Source: Streptomyces roseochromogenus subsp. oscitans DS 12.976
Lineage (GTDB): Bacteria > Actinomycetota > Actinomycetes > Streptomycetales > Streptomycetaceae
DNA length: 28,785 nt
Reading direction: 5' to 3'
Assembly: GCF_000497445.1 (NCBI RefSeq)
Contig: NZ_CM002285.1
Coordinates: 6,486,786-6,515,570 of the forward strand
The translations under genes were made by a program, and so were the position numbers. Positions within the stretch are counted from its first letter, which is position 1; each line of letters opens with the position of its first letter. The notes below the pieces were generated by a model. It searched no databases. It worked only from the letters and a program-made list of their open reading frames with translations, and was not told where the DNA came from. Below are positions 1 to 7,472 of the stretch, one piece after another.

Positions 1-332
1 GTGCCGTGCGCAAGGTCGGCGCGCCGACCGCGGCCGAGGAAGCGGCCGTCCTGGTCGTACCGTCGGCCGTGGCGGAGGAGGCCCCGGTGGTCACGGAGGC
101 GGCCGAGGCGCCGGCCGAGGAGGCCGCTCCGGCCAAGAAGGCGGCCCGCAAGACCGCCAAGAAGGCCACGGCGAAGAAGGCCGCCGCCAAGAAGACGACG
201 ACGGCCAAGAAGACGGCTGCCAAGAAGACGGCCGCGAAGAAGACGACGGCCAAGAAGGCGGCCAAGACGGCCGCCGCGAAGTCGACGGCGAAGAAGACCA
301 CCACGGTCTCCGCCACCGGCGACGAGGGCTGA
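1..332 (+). CDS. rne: Ribonuclease E/G, C-terminal end (partial)
   Basis: This is the 3' end of a gene that begins left of the window; codons run in the frame starting at base 3 and stop at TGA 330-332. The visible ~109 residues are an Ala/Glu-rich stretch followed by a low-complexity basic tail built from AKK, AAKK and TAKK units, ending in VSATGDEG. No catalytic domain is visible. A basic Lys/Ala tail directly upstream of rplU-rpmA-obg is the usual arrangement for the Streptomyces RNase E/G homologue, which processes and degrades RNA. The tail is probably disordered and nucleic-acid binding. The name rests mainly on this tail plus gene order, because the diagnostic S1 and DNase-I-like domains lie outside the window. 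A 15-bp hairpin terminator follows the stop. Confidence 0.75.
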   Translation, partial: AVRKVGAPTAAEEAAVLVVPSAVAEEAPVVTEAAEAPAEEAAPAKKAARKTAKKATAKKAAAKKTTTAKKTAAKKTAAKKTTAKKAAKTAAAKSTAKKTTTVSATGDEG

Positions 333-340
333 CGCCCATG

Positions 341-376
341 GGTGTGCGGCCGGTCCCGAGTGACCGGCCGCACACC
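341..376 (+). terminator. Terminator after rne
   Basis: A perfect 15-bp inverted repeat, GGTGTGCGGCCGGTC (341-355) and its complement (362-376), with a 6-nt loop starts 8 bases after the rne stop. There is no T-run, as is common for Streptomyces terminators. Confidence 0.75.
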
Positions 377-390
377 GCCCCGGGCCCGGT

Positions 391-419
391 TTGACCCCCT
401 CGGCCCCGCCCCGTAACCT
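391..419 (+). promoter_or_regulatory. Promoter of rplU-rpmA
   Basis: TTGACC at 391-396 and TAACCT at 414-419 are separated by 17 bases, close to the primary (HrdB-type) sigma-factor consensus. The start would be near 426, giving an rplU leader of about 140 nt. The promoter lies just after the rne terminator, so rplU-rpmA is probably its own transcription unit. Confidence 0.65.
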
Positions 420-425
420 TGACCG

Positions 426-565
426 TCGGCGTGTCACTGAGCGCGCCACATCCCCGTAAACCTCTTCCTCCCGGACGCAAGGCGGGCCGGGAGAGGTCGC
501 CCATGCAACAAAGGGCGGCTGGCCTGCGGGGGTGCCGGTTCTGAACGAGCGAAAGAGAGATCCGC
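426..565 (+). promoter_or_regulatory. Structured 5' leader of rplU (candidate)
   Basis: The ~140-nt untranslated leader can fold into at least two hairpins. ACCTCT plus CCCGG (460-465, 470-474) pair with CCGGGAGAGGT (487-497), leaving a 4-nt bulge. GCCC (499-502) pairs with GGGC (513-516). Ribosomal-protein operons often carry autoregulatory leaders and L21 leaders are known in other bacteria; whether this one is a regulator is inference. Confidence 0.3.
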
Positions 566-886
566 GTGTACGCCATCGTGCGCAGCGGTGGTCGCCAGCA
601 CAAGGTTGCTGTCGGCGACATCGTTGAGGTTGACAAGATTTCCACCGCCAAGGTTGGCGACACGGTCGAGCTCTCGACCCTGCTCGTTGTCGACGGCGAC
701 GCCGTGACGAGCGACCCGTGGGTGCTGGCCGGCATCAAGGTCCAGGCCGAGGTCGTGGACCACCACAAGGGCCAGAAGATCGACATTCTGCGCTACAAGA
801 ACAAGACCGGCTACCGCCGTCGGCAGGGCCACCGCCAGCAGTACACGGCGATCAAGGTCACGTCGATCCCCACGGCTGCGAAGTAA
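566..886 (+). CDS. rplU: 50S ribosomal protein L21
   Basis: Encodes a 106-aa protein, the normal length for bacterial L21, which binds 23S rRNA in the large subunit next to L20. The N-terminus [14 protein letters not shown] is the family signature, and the C-terminal [10 protein letters not shown](Q)YT block is the basic rRNA-binding segment. The start is GTG 566, preceded by GAGAGA at 555-560 at good spacing. rpmA begins 14 bases after the stop, so the two are co-transcribed. A strong promoter and a folded leader lie upstream. Confidence 0.97.
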   Translation: MYAIVRSGGRQHKVAVGDIVEVDKISTAKVGDTVELSTLLVVDGDAVTSDPWVLAGIKVQAEVVDHHKGQKIDILRYKNKTGYRRRQGHRQQYTAIKVTSIPTAAK

Positions 887-900
887 GGGACTGAGGAGAC

Positions 901-1155
901 ATGGCACACAAGAAGGGCGCATCGTCCACCCGGAACGGTCGCGACTCCAACGCCCAGCGGCTCGGCGTGAAGCGCTTCGGCGGTCAGGTCGTCAACGCGG
1001 GTGAGATCCTGGTCCGCCAGCGCGGCACCCACTTCCACCCCGGCGCCGGTGTCGGCCGTGGCGGCGACGACACGCTGTTCGCCCTGCAGGCCGGTGCGGT
1101 GGAGTTCGGTACCCACCGTGGCCGCAAGGTCGTGAACATCGTTCCGGTCGCCTGA
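901..1155 (+). CDS. rpmA: 50S ribosomal protein L27
   Basis: Encodes an 84-aa protein matching the usual length of L27, a large-subunit protein whose N-terminal arm reaches the peptidyl-transferase centre. The sequence [19 protein letters not shown] is the diagnostic L27 start, and [22 protein letters not shown] is the conserved core, quoted here as two overlapping blocks [12 protein letters not shown] and [11 protein letters not shown]. Translation starts at ATG 901 behind GAGGAG at about 894-899. It forms an operon with rplU upstream. A small hairpin overlaps the stop codon, and a larger nested hairpin follows before obg. Confidence 0.98.
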   Translation: MAHKKGASSTRNGRDSNAQRLGVKRFGGQVVNAGEILVRQRGTHFHPGAGVGRGGDDTLFALQAGAVEFGTHRGRKVVNIVPVA

Positions 1156-1226
1156 ATCGCCTGATTCAGCGCCGAACGCTTTCGCGAGGCGGACCTCACT
1201 TCCCGGTCGGGAAGGCGGGTCCGCCT
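1152..1226 (+). terminator. Double hairpin after rpmA
   Basis: Two hairpins lie in tandem. CTGAATC (1152-1158) pairs with GATTCAG (1163-1169) across the rpmA stop. AGGCGGACC (1187-1195) pairs with GGTCCGCCT (1218-1226) and encloses an inner CTTCCC/GGGAAG stem (1199-1214). A short T-run (TTT, 1226-1228) follows. The second hairpin is the likely terminator separating rplU-rpmA from obg. Confidence 0.65.
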
Positions 1227-1289
1227 TTCGCGTGTTAACCACTGTGTTGACGACGAGATATATCCGCACTTTTCTGGAGGCACCGAACC

Positions 1290-2738
1290 ATGACCACCTT
1301 CGTGGACCGCGTCGAGCTGCATGTCGCCGCGGGTAACGGAGGTCACGGCTGTGCCTCCGTACACCGAGAGAAGTTCAAGCCGCTCGGCGGCCCCGACGGC
1401 GGCAACGGCGGGCGGGGCGGTGATGTCATCCTCACCGTCGACCAGTCGGTGACGACGCTGCTCGACTACCACCACTCGCCGCACCGCAAGGCCACCAACG
1501 GCAAGCCCGGCGAGGGCGGCAACCGCTCCGGCAAGGACGGCCAGGACCTGGTCCTGCCGGTCCCGGACGGCACGGTCGTGCTGGACAAGGCGGGCAATGT
1601 GCTCGCCGACCTCGTCGGCCACGGCACCTCGTACATCGCCGCACAGGGCGGCCGCGGCGGCCTCGGCAACGCGGCGCTGGCCTCCGCCCGCCGCAAGGCG
1701 CCCGGTTTCGCGCTGCTCGGTGAGCCCGGTGACCTCCACGACATCGTCCTGGAGCTGAAGACCGTCGCCGACGTGGCGCTCGTCGGCTACCCGAGCGCCG
1801 GCAAGTCCTCGCTGATCTCCGTGCTGAGCGCGGCCAAGCCGAAGATCGCCGACTATCCCTTTACGACCCTCGTACCGAACCTCGGTGTCGTGACGGCCGG
1901 TTCGACCGTCTACACCATCGCCGACGTGCCGGGTCTGATCCCGGGCGCCAGCCAGGGCAAGGGACTCGGTCTGGAGTTCCTGCGGCATGTGGAGCGGTGC
2001 AGTGTGCTGGTGCATGTGCTGGACACCGCGACCCTGGAGTCCGAGCGCGACCCGGTCTCCGACCTCGACGTCATCGAGGAGGAGCTGCGGCAGTACGGCG
2101 GCCTCGACAACCGGCCCCGGATCGTCGTCCTGAACAAGGTCGACGTGCCGGACGGCAAGGACCTCGCCGAGATGGTCCGGCCCGACCTGGAGGCCCGCGG
2201 CTACCGTGTCTTCGAGGTGTCGGCCGTCGCCCACATCGGGCTGCGCGAGCTGTCGTTCGCGCTGGGTGAGCTGGTCGGCAAGGCGCGCGCGGCCAGGCCG
2301 AAGGAGGAGGCGACCCGGATCGTCATCCGGCCCAAGGCCGTGGACGACGCGGGCTTCACCGTCACCCGCGAGGAGGTCGGCGGCGAGCCGCTGTTCAGGG
2401 TGCGCGGCGAGAAGCCCGAACGCTGGGTGCGCCAGACCGACTTCAACAACGACGAGGCTGTCGGCTACCTCGCCGACCGGCTCAACCGCCTCGGCGTGGA
2501 AGAGCAGTTGATGAAGGCGGGCGCCCGCAACGGCGATGGCGTCGCCATCGGTCCCGAGGACAACGCGGTCGTCTTCGACTGGGAGCCGACGGTCATGGCG
2601 GGCGCGGAGATGCTCGGCCGCCGTGGCGAGGACCACCGCTTCGACGAGGCCCGGCCTGCGGCGCAGCGCCGCAGGGACAAGCAGGCGGAGCGGGACGAGG
2701 CGCTGCGGGAGTACGACGAGTTCGACCCGTTCGAGTAA
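1290..2738 (+). CDS. obg: GTPase ObgE/CgtA
   Basis: Encodes a 482-aa Obg-family GTPase. These proteins bind the 50S subunit late in assembly; in Streptomyces, Obg has been linked to the onset of aerial growth and sporulation. The Gly-rich Obg fold spans residues 1-158 (for example [14 protein letters not shown] at 33-46). The G domain follows, with P-loop GYPSAGKS 166-173, DYPFTT 188-193, DVPG 212-215, NKVD 282-285 and SAV 311-313. A C-terminal OCT domain follows at roughly 340-430 ([17 protein letters not shown]), then an acidic/basic tail longer than that of most non-actinobacterial Obg proteins. ATG 1290 is preceded by GGAGG at 1276-1280. Upstream and downstream hairpins suggest separate transcription. 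Confidence 0.97.
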   Translation: MTTFVDRVELHVAAGNGGHGCASVHREKFKPLGGPDGGNGGRGGDVILTVDQSVTTLLDYHHSPHRKATNGKPGEGGNRSGKDGQDLVLPVPDGTVVLDKAGNVLADLVGHGTSYIAAQGGRGGLGNAALASARRKAPGFALLGEPGDLHDIVLELKTVADVALVGYPSAGKSSLISVLSAAKPKIADYPFTTLVPNLGVVTAGSTVYTIADVPGLIPGASQGKGLGLEFLRHVERCSVLVHVLDTATLESERDPVSDLDVIEEELRQYGGLDNRPRIVVLNKVDVPDGKDLAEMVRPDLEARGYRVFEVSAVAHIGLRELSFALGELVGKARAARPKEEATRIVIRPKAVDDAGFTVTREEVGGEPLFRVRGEKPERWVRQTDFNNDEAVGYLADRLNRLGVEEQLMKAGARNGDGVAIGPEDNAVVFDWEPTVMAGAEMLGRRGEDHRFDEARPAAQRRRDKQAERDEALREYDEFDPFE

Positions 2739-2760
2739 GGCTCGGTCTGCTGTTGCCGCC

Positions 2761-2784
2761 GCCCGGGGGCTGCCGCCCCCGGGC
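2761..2784 (+). terminator. Terminator after obg
   Basis: A perfect 10-bp stem, GCCCGGGGGC (2761-2770) and GCCCCCGGGC (2775-2784), with a 4-nt loop lies 22 bases after the obg stop. There is no T-run. Confidence 0.75.
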
Positions 2785-2789
2785 CTCCG

Positions 2790-2834
2790 CTTCGGCCTGA
2801 GGGACTTCGGCGTGAAGGACTTCGGCCTGAGGGC
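2790..2834. repeat. Three tandem 15-bp repeats
   Basis: Three head-to-tail units occupy 2790-2804 (CTTCGGCCTGAGGGA), 2805-2819 (CTTCGGCGTGAAGGA) and 2820-2834 (CTTCGGCCTGAGGGC). The outer two differ only in the last base. They sit between the obg terminator and the first pseudogene fragment and could mark the left edge of the rearranged segment. Confidence 0.8.
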
Positions 2835-2904
2835 CTCGCCCGCAAGCCCCGGACCGGCTGTTCGGCCCAGGTGCGTTACCGGCCTGCCCGGCCTCCCGAA
2901 GCTG

Positions 2905-3380
2905 TCCACGGTCCGCCGAGCCTACGAGACCACCGCCGGTGACCCCAACTTCCAGGCGACGGACGACTGCTCCGTCGTACTCACGTACCTGCCGGACGTG
3001 CTGGTCCACGTCGTCGCGGGCGACGAGCACAACATGAAGGTCACTCAGCCCGTCGACGTCTTCATCGCCGACAAGCTGTTCCAGCTCGCCTCCACCGCCG
3101 CGCCCGAGCAGCAGGGCGAGGACGCCTACCGCGAACTCCTCACCGGCAGGACGCTGGTGATCTTCGCGGCGGCTCCTACGGCATCGGCAAGGACATCGCC
3201 GAACTCGCCGAGTCCTACGGCGCGCACGTCTACGCGCTGGGCCGCTCCACCACCGGCACCCACGTGGAGAACCCGGAGGAGGTCGACGACGCGCTGTCCA
3301 AGGCGTACGCGGAGACCGGCCGGATCGACTGCGTCGTCAACACCGCGGGCGTGCTGCGCATCGGCAAGCTCGCCGGGTGA
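2905..3380 (+). pseudogene. Cytidylyltransferase/SDR fusion, broken remnant
   Basis: A fragment of a bifunctional cytidylyltransferase plus short-chain dehydrogenase (TarI/TarJ-like, making CDP-activated polyol phosphate for wall polymers). Its first part, in frame with base 2908, reads TDDCSVVLTYLPDV and EHNMKVTQPVDVFIADKLFQL, the C-terminal end of the nucleotidyltransferase. At about 3166 the frame breaks. The SDR cofactor loop GGSYGIG then continues in the frame starting at 3168, through YGAHVYALGRS and IDCVVNTAGVLRIGKLA. TGA 3378-3380 ends it exactly where similarity ends. The catalytic YxxxK region of the SDR and the start of the transferase are missing. It is adjacent to another fragment, as expected from one internal deletion across two neighbouring genes. 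Confidence 0.8.
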
Positions 3381-3944
3381 GAACATCGTGCGGAAGCTGA
3401 TCGCTGCCGACCCGCCCGTCCGCGTCTTGTACAAGCCGCACCCGTTCACCGGCACCGTCAGCAAGGAGGCCGACGCCGCGCACCGGCGGATCACCGCGCT
3501 GGTCGAGAAGGCCGCCGCCGAGCGTGCCGCCGATCCGCGCTTCACCGCCGGCAGGGCCGCCCAGGCCACGGCGACGGCGGACCTGGCCCGCATCGAGGCC
3601 CGGATCGCCGACCTGACCGGTAAGGGCGCCGACAGCAAGGGCGACGAGGCCGAGGCCACCCGCGACGGCATCGTCGACGTGGCCAAGCACCAGGAGATCG
3701 CCGGCTGCGCGCCGAGTGGAACACCGCCTACTGGCGCGCCTTCCCGTCGTACGAGCACCGTGTGATCGCAGGCGCCGGGCTGCGTCTGTACGACTGCTTC
3801 AACGTCTCCGACATCTCCTCCGTGGTCTCCGACTTCATCGCGAGCGGCAAGCCGTACGCGGTCACCGACTCCGGCCACTCCGGTCACGAGGAGTTCAAGC
3901 GGCAGAACACGGCCGTGCGCGCCGCCGGAGTGAACGCGGGCTGA
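3381..3944 (+). pseudogene. CDP-glycerol glycerophosphotransferase, broken remnant
   Basis: The C-terminal part of a TagF/TarF-like transferase, which builds poly(polyol phosphate) wall chains. GENIVRKLIAADPP and VRVLYKPHPFTG are read in the frame of base 3379, followed by a long helical insert (ADLARIEARIADLTG). At 3701-3705 one base is missing. Similarity resumes in the frame of 3705 with LRAEWNTAYWRAFPSYEHRV, LYDCFN, then VSDISSVVSDFIASGKPYAV, a typical nucleotide/phosphate-binding block. It stops early at TGA 3942-3944. Intact relatives, as I remember them, read VSDAMVSDISSVV here, so a 15-bp deletion between VSD repeats is possible. The N-terminal half is absent. A T-run terminator follows. 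No product is expected. Confidence 0.8.
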
Positions 3945-3959
3945 CCCCGCGGGCGTGAG

Positions 3960-3987
3960 AGGGCCGGCCCACGGACCGGCCCTTTTT
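3960..3987 (+). terminator. Rho-independent terminator after the pseudogenes
   Basis: AGGGCCGG (3960-3967) pairs with CCGGCCCT (3976-3983) and is followed by a T-run through 3987. This canonical terminator survives although the genes before it are broken. Confidence 0.85.
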
Positions 3988-4268
3988 CGTTCGCCTTACG
4001 TTCAGATTCCCTACAGATCGCTCTTACCCGGGCAGCCGAGCGAAGGTGAGTAGCTCTTACCTCTTGCGGCCTTGGCCAGTCCTGGCCTGGCAGGGGGCAA
4101 ACCGCTTGCAAGGTAAGGCGGTCCAACGGGTTGCGATTAAGGTAAATCTTTCCATGAGCAACCAGTACGACCTCTCCACACCTCTCGCCGTACGCACATC
4201 GTGAGCGGACGGCTACGCACCGCCTGTCCGGAGGCTGGACCGGTGGGCAGGGGACGACCCCCTTCGCG

Positions 4269-4274
4269 TAGATT
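4269..4274 (+). promoter_or_regulatory. Candidate -10 element for proB
   Basis: TAGATT fits the TAnnnT form and lies about 50 bases before the proB start. No good -35 sequence is present at 16-18 bases upstream, so support is weak. Confidence 0.3.
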
Positions 4275-4327
4275 GCCAAGAGGCGGCCGGAACCGCGCGC
4301 GGGAACACGAGGGGAACAGAGGACAAG

Positions 4328-5455
4328 GTGGCAAGGGCTAGGCAGGCCGTGGGCGAGGCTCGCAGAATCGTGGTCAAAGTCGGCTCCTCGTCGCTGACCA
4401 CCGCCGCCGGCGGCCTGGATGCCGACCGCGTCGACGCGCTGGTCGACGTGCTCGCCAAGATCCGCAGCGGGGGAGAGCGGGAGATCGTCCTCGTCTCCTC
4501 TGGTGCCATCGCCGCAGGGCTCGCCCCGCTCGGGCTGCGCCGCCGCCCGAAGGACCTCGCCCGGCAGCAGGCCGCCGCCAGCGTCGGCCAGGGCCTGCTC
4601 GTCGCCCGCTACACCGCCTCCTTCGCCCGCTACGGCGTCCGTGTCGGCCAAGTCCTGCTCACCAGCGACGACATGAGCCGCCGCGCCCATCACCGCAACG
4701 CCTCCCGCACCCTCGACAAGCTCCTCGCGATGGGCGCCTTCCCGATCGTCAACGAGAACGACACGGTCGCCACCGACGAGATCCGCTTCGGTGACAACGA
4801 CCGCCTCGCCGCCCTCGTCGCCCACCTCGTCCACGCCGACCTGCTCGTCCTCCTCTCCGACATCGACGGTGTCTACGACGGCGACCCCAGCAAGCCCGGC
4901 ACCTCGCGGATAGCGGAAGTGAAGGGCCCCGAGGACCTCTCCGGCGTCGAGATCGGCAGCGCGGGCAAGGCCGGCGTCGGCACCGGCGGCATGGTCACCA
5001 AGGTCGAGGCCGCCCGGATCGCTGCCGCCGCCGGCATCCCCGTGGTCCTCACCAGCGCCGTGCACGCGGCGGACGCGCTGAGCGGCGGCGACACCGGCAC
5101 CTACTTCCACCCCACCGGCAAACGCTCCGCCGACCGCCTCCTGTGGCTGCAGCACGCCTCCACCCCGCAGGGCGCGCTGACCCTGGACGACGGTGCGGTG
5201 GACGCGGTCGTGAAGCGCCGCACCTCCCTGCTGCCCGCCGGAATCGCCGCCGTGGAGGGCGAGTTCAGCGCCGGTGATCCCGTCGAACTGCGCGACACGA
5301 CAGGACGCGCGGTGGCCCGGGGGCTCGTCAACTTCGACGCCAAGGAGATCCCGCGGCTGATCGGGCGTTCGACCCGCGAGCTGGCCCGCGAGCTGGGTCC
5401 GGCCTACGAACGTGAGGTCGTACACAGGGACGACCTGGTGCTCCTGCACCCGTGA
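4328..5455 (+). CDS. proB: Glutamate 5-kinase
   Basis: Encodes a 375-aa protein of normal length for the long form of glutamate 5-kinase, which phosphorylates L-glutamate in the first step of proline synthesis. The amino-acid-kinase domain (about 1-260) shows VVKVGSSSLT 15-24, VSSGAIAAG 56-64, ENDTVATDEIRFGDNDRLAA 143-162 and LLSDIDGVYDGDP 175-187. The C-terminal PUA domain (about 283-370) contains LLPAGI and VARGLVNF. The GTG start at 4328 is chosen because AGAGGA (about 4317-4322) lies just upstream and VVKVGS falls at the expected distance. The product feeds ProA, encoded 670 bases downstream. Feedback inhibition by proline is typical of the family. Confidence 0.96.
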   Translation: MARARQAVGEARRIVVKVGSSSLTTAAGGLDADRVDALVDVLAKIRSGGEREIVLVSSGAIAAGLAPLGLRRRPKDLARQQAAASVGQGLLVARYTASFARYGVRVGQVLLTSDDMSRRAHHRNASRTLDKLLAMGAFPIVNENDTVATDEIRFGDNDRLAALVAHLVHADLLVLLSDIDGVYDGDPSKPGTSRIAEVKGPEDLSGVEIGSAGKAGVGTGGMVTKVEAARIAAAAGIPVVLTSAVHAADALSGGDTGTYFHPTGKRSADRLLWLQHASTPQGALTLDDGAVDAVVKRRTSLLPAGIAAVEGEFSAGDPVELRDTTGRAVARGLVNFDAKEIPRLIGRSTRELARELGPAYEREVVHRDDLVLLHP

Positions 5456-5490
5456 CACTCGCAAAACCGCTCGTAAAACGGGGCGTAAGG

Positions 5491-5511
5491 ACGGCCCCCG
5501 GTGGGGGACGT
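5491..5511 (+). terminator. Hairpin after proB, flanked by CGTAAAAC repeats
   Basis: CCCCC (5495-5499) pairs with GGGGG (5503-5507) around a GGT loop and can extend outward with a mismatch. Identical CGTAAAAC octamers flank it at 5472-5479 and 5514-5521. It is a plausible terminator for proB. Confidence 0.45.
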
Positions 5512-5623
5512 TCCGTAAAACCACCACGCGGAGCTCCAAGGCCTGCTCAACTTTGTGTCTGGGACATGTGAAGGAACACGTTCCATCAAGGGGCCATGCG
5601 AGCCAAGCGTGAAGGAGGCCGTC

Positions 5624-6049
5624 GTGAGACGAGCGCGCCCTGGGGCGACGTCGCGCGGTGCTCTGACGAGCGTCGCGGCCGGGGACGCCTACGAAGAGCC
5701 CAAGGACCTGCCCCGGCTGTGGCATGTCACCCTCAGCGTCTCCGGGGGAGAGGTCCCCCTGTCCGAGCTGCGGCGGGCCCTGGAACAACTGGCCCACGAC
5801 CACCCCTTCCTGCTCACCAGCAGATACGCGCCCGACCACGCCGAGATCCGGTACTGGGAAGAGGCCCGTGATCTGCACGACGCCGCCGCCGTGGCCCTGC
5901 GTCTGTGGGGCGAGCACCGGCAGAGCGCCGGCCTGCCGGCCTGGGAGATTGTCGGCCTGGAGGTCATCGACCGCGAGACCTACCACCACCGCATCGCCGA
6001 GGGATACGGCCCGGCACCGGCGACGCCGGTCGGGGTGCATCCCTTTTGA
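5624..6049 (+). CDS. Hypothetical protein between proB and proA
   Basis: Encodes a 141-aa soluble protein from GTG 5624, chosen because a perfect GGAGG (5614-5618) sits 5 bases upstream. No signal peptide, membrane segment or catalytic motif is visible. The protein starts with a short basic stretch (MRRARPGATSRG). Then comes a compact alpha/beta-looking domain with LPRLWHVTLSVSG, a helix SELRRALEQLAHDHPFLL, and a run rich in Trp, Tyr and His (YWEEARDLHDAAAVALRLWGE shortened here: EEARDLHDAAAVALRLW). A protein of this kind lies between proB and proA in other Streptomyces as I recall, so it is probably a conserved actinobacterial unknown. The LPRLWHVTLSV / AAVALRLWGEH pattern suggests a ferredoxin-like (BON/ACT-like) fold, which is only a guess. 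Confidence 0.85.
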   Translation: MRRARPGATSRGALTSVAAGDAYEEPKDLPRLWHVTLSVSGGEVPLSELRRALEQLAHDHPFLLTSRYAPDHAEIRYWEEARDLHDAAAVALRLWGEHRQSAGLPAWEIVGLEVIDRETYHHRIAEGYGPAPATPVGVHPF

Positions 6050-6109
6050 GTGGTCCTGAGGGCTTGTCTCGCGGTTTGGGATGAGCGGTGAGCGCGCGGC
6101 ACCGCGCAC

Positions 6110-6115
6110 TACCCT
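6110..6115 (+). promoter_or_regulatory. -10 element for a leaderless proA transcript
   Basis: TACCCT ends 6 bases before the proA ATG (6122), and the bases in between (TCCCTC) contain no Shine-Dalgarno sequence. Transcription would start at or next to the A of the ATG. No clear -35 element is seen. Confidence 0.5.
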
Positions 6116-6121
6116 TCCCTC

Positions 6122-7408
6122 ATGACCACGCTCTCGCCGTACGACTCCATGTCCCCGGTCACCCAGGCCGCCTACCGGGCCAAGGCCGCCGCCGCCGACC
6201 TCGCGCCGCTCCCGCGCGCCGTGAAGGACGACGCGCTGCTCGCCATCGCCGACGCCCTGGAGGTCCGGACCAGCGAGATCGTCGAGGCCAACGCCAAGGA
6301 CATCGCCAAGGCCCGGGAGAACGGCACCAGTGAGGCCATCGTCGACCGGCTCACCCTGACCCCCGAGCGGGTCCGCGCCATCGCCGCCGACGTCCGCGAC
6401 GTCGCTAAGCTGCCCGACCCGGTCGGCGAGATCGTCCGCGGCTCCACCCTGCCCAACGGCATCGACCTGCGCCAGGTCCGCGTCCCGCTCGGCGTCGTCG
6501 GCATCATCTACGAGGCCCGCCCGAACGTCACCGTCGACGCCGCCGCCCTCTGCCTGAAGTCCGGCAACGCCGTGCTGCTGCGCGGCTCCGCCTCCGCCTA
6601 CGAGTCCAACACCGCCCTCGTCCGCGTCATCCGGGACGCCGTCGGCGGCGCCGGGCTGCCCGCCGACGCCGTCCAGCTGGTGCCCGGCGAGAGCCGCGAC
6701 TCGGTGCGCGAGCTGATGCGCGCCCGCGGCCTGGTCGACGTCCTCATCCCGCGCGGCGGCGCCTCCCTGATCCAGACCGTGGTCAGCGAGTCCATCGTCC
6801 CCGTCATCGAGACCGGAACCGGCAACTGCCACGTCTACGTCGACGCGACCGCCGACATCGACATGGCGATCGACATCCTGATCAACTCCAAGGCCCAGCG
6901 GGTCAGCGTCTGCAACGCCGCCGAGACCCTTCTCGTCCACCAGGACATCGCCCCCGAGTTCCTGCCGCGCGCCCTGGACGCCCTCGCCGAGGCCGGAGTC
7001 ACCGTGCACGCCGACGAGCGGGTCATGGCCTACGCCAAGGACTCCCACGCGACCGTCGTGGAAGCCGTGGCCGAGGACTGGGAGACCGAGTACCTCTCCT
7101 ACGACATCGCCGCCGCGGTGGTGGATTCGCTGGACAAGGCCGTCGAGCACATCCGGCTGTGGACCTCCGGGCACACCGAGGCGATCGTCACCACCTCCCA
7201 GCAGGCCGCCCGCCGCTTCACCCAGCTGGTCGACTCCACCACCGTCGCCGTGAACGCCTCCACCCGCTTCACCGACGGCGGCCAGTTCGGCTTCGGCGCC
7301 GAGATCGGCATCTCCACCCAGAAGCTGCACGCCCGCGGCCCGATGGGCCTGCCGGAGCTGACCAGCACGAAGTACATCGTCACCGGCGACGGACACGTGC
7401 GCCCCTGA
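6122..7408 (+). CDS. proA: Gamma-glutamyl phosphate reductase
   Basis: Encodes a 428-aa enzyme of the family's usual length. It reduces L-glutamyl 5-phosphate with NADPH to glutamate semialdehyde, the second step of proline synthesis after ProB. Visible landmarks are [18 protein letters not shown] (120-137), the [12 protein letters not shown] loop (145-156), [11 protein letters not shown] (210-220), and the catalytic cysteine C264 in [13 protein letters not shown]. The aldehyde-dehydrogenase-type C-terminus [16 protein letters not shown] precedes the end. ATG 6122 is used because a TACCCT -10 lies 6 bases before it; ATG 6149 is a possible but less likely alternative. A hairpin follows the stop. 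Confidence 0.97.
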   Translation: MTTLSPYDSMSPVTQAAYRAKAAAADLAPLPRAVKDDALLAIADALEVRTSEIVEANAKDIAKARENGTSEAIVDRLTLTPERVRAIAADVRDVAKLPDPVGEIVRGSTLPNGIDLRQVRVPLGVVGIIYEARPNVTVDAAALCLKSGNAVLLRGSASAYESNTALVRVIRDAVGGAGLPADAVQLVPGESRDSVRELMRARGLVDVLIPRGGASLIQTVVSESIVPVIETGTGNCHVYVDATADIDMAIDILINSKAQRVSVCNAAETLLVHQDIAPEFLPRALDALAEAGVTVHADERVMAYAKDSHATVVEAVAEDWETEYLSYDIAAAVVDSLDKAVEHIRLWTSGHTEAIVTTSQQAARRFTQLVDSTTVAVNASTRFTDGGQFGFGAEIGISTQKLHARGPMGLPELTSTKYIVTGDGHVRP

Positions 7409-7418
7409 GATTCACCTG

Positions 7419-7456
7419 TTCGGCCGTATGTCCCGGGAAGGGGGCGGGCGGCCGAA
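7419..7456 (+). terminator. Hairpin after proA
   Basis: TTCGGCCG (7419-7426) and CGGCCGAA (7449-7456) form an 8-bp stem. The 22-nt loop itself contains the palindrome TCCCGGGA. Confidence 0.5.
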
Positions 7457-7472
7457 AAGACGTCTCACCAGT

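Larger units (their letters stand above)
3945..4327. other. Intergenic spacer with repeats and possible PHO box
   Basis: No supported gene lies in these 383 bases. They hold the terminator at 3960-3987 and two tandem 11-nt units, GTTCGCCTTAC (3989-3999) and GTTCAGATTCC (4000-4010), resembling the GTTCA-led direct-repeat units of Streptomyces PhoP boxes. A short motif recurs five times in both orientations: CTCTTACC (4021-4028, 4054-4061), AAGGTGAG (4043-4050), AAGGTAAG (4110-4117) and AAGGTAAA (4139-4146). A 16-codon reading frame (MSNQYDLSTPLAVRTS, 4154-4204) begins 10 bases after TAAGGT 4138-4143. The spacer is visibly less GC-rich than its flanks. A possible proB -10, TAGATT, lies at 4269-4274. 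Confidence 0.5.

Noticed and set aside
1235..1263. Possible obg promoter (TTAACC at 1235 or TTGACG at 1248)
   Set aside because: Neither has a TAnnnT -10 at 16-18 bases. ATATAT/TATATC at 1258-1264 lacks the final T at the required place. A promoter is expected after the terminator, but I cannot place it.
984..2909. Long minus-strand frame over rpmA and obg
   Set aside because: It is an antisense shadow of obg with no recognisable domains.
5573..5584. GGAAC-AC-GTTCC short inverted repeat before the unknown gene at 5624
   Set aside because: The arms are only 5 bp. It resembles an ECF-type -35 (GGAAC), but there is no matching -10, so chance is likely.
3884..7396. Very long minus-strand reading frame across proB, the small gene and proA
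   Set aside because: It mirrors third-position GC of genes on the plus strand. Its translation is low complexity (Gly/Val/Asp/Arg) without domains, and proB and proA are unambiguous.
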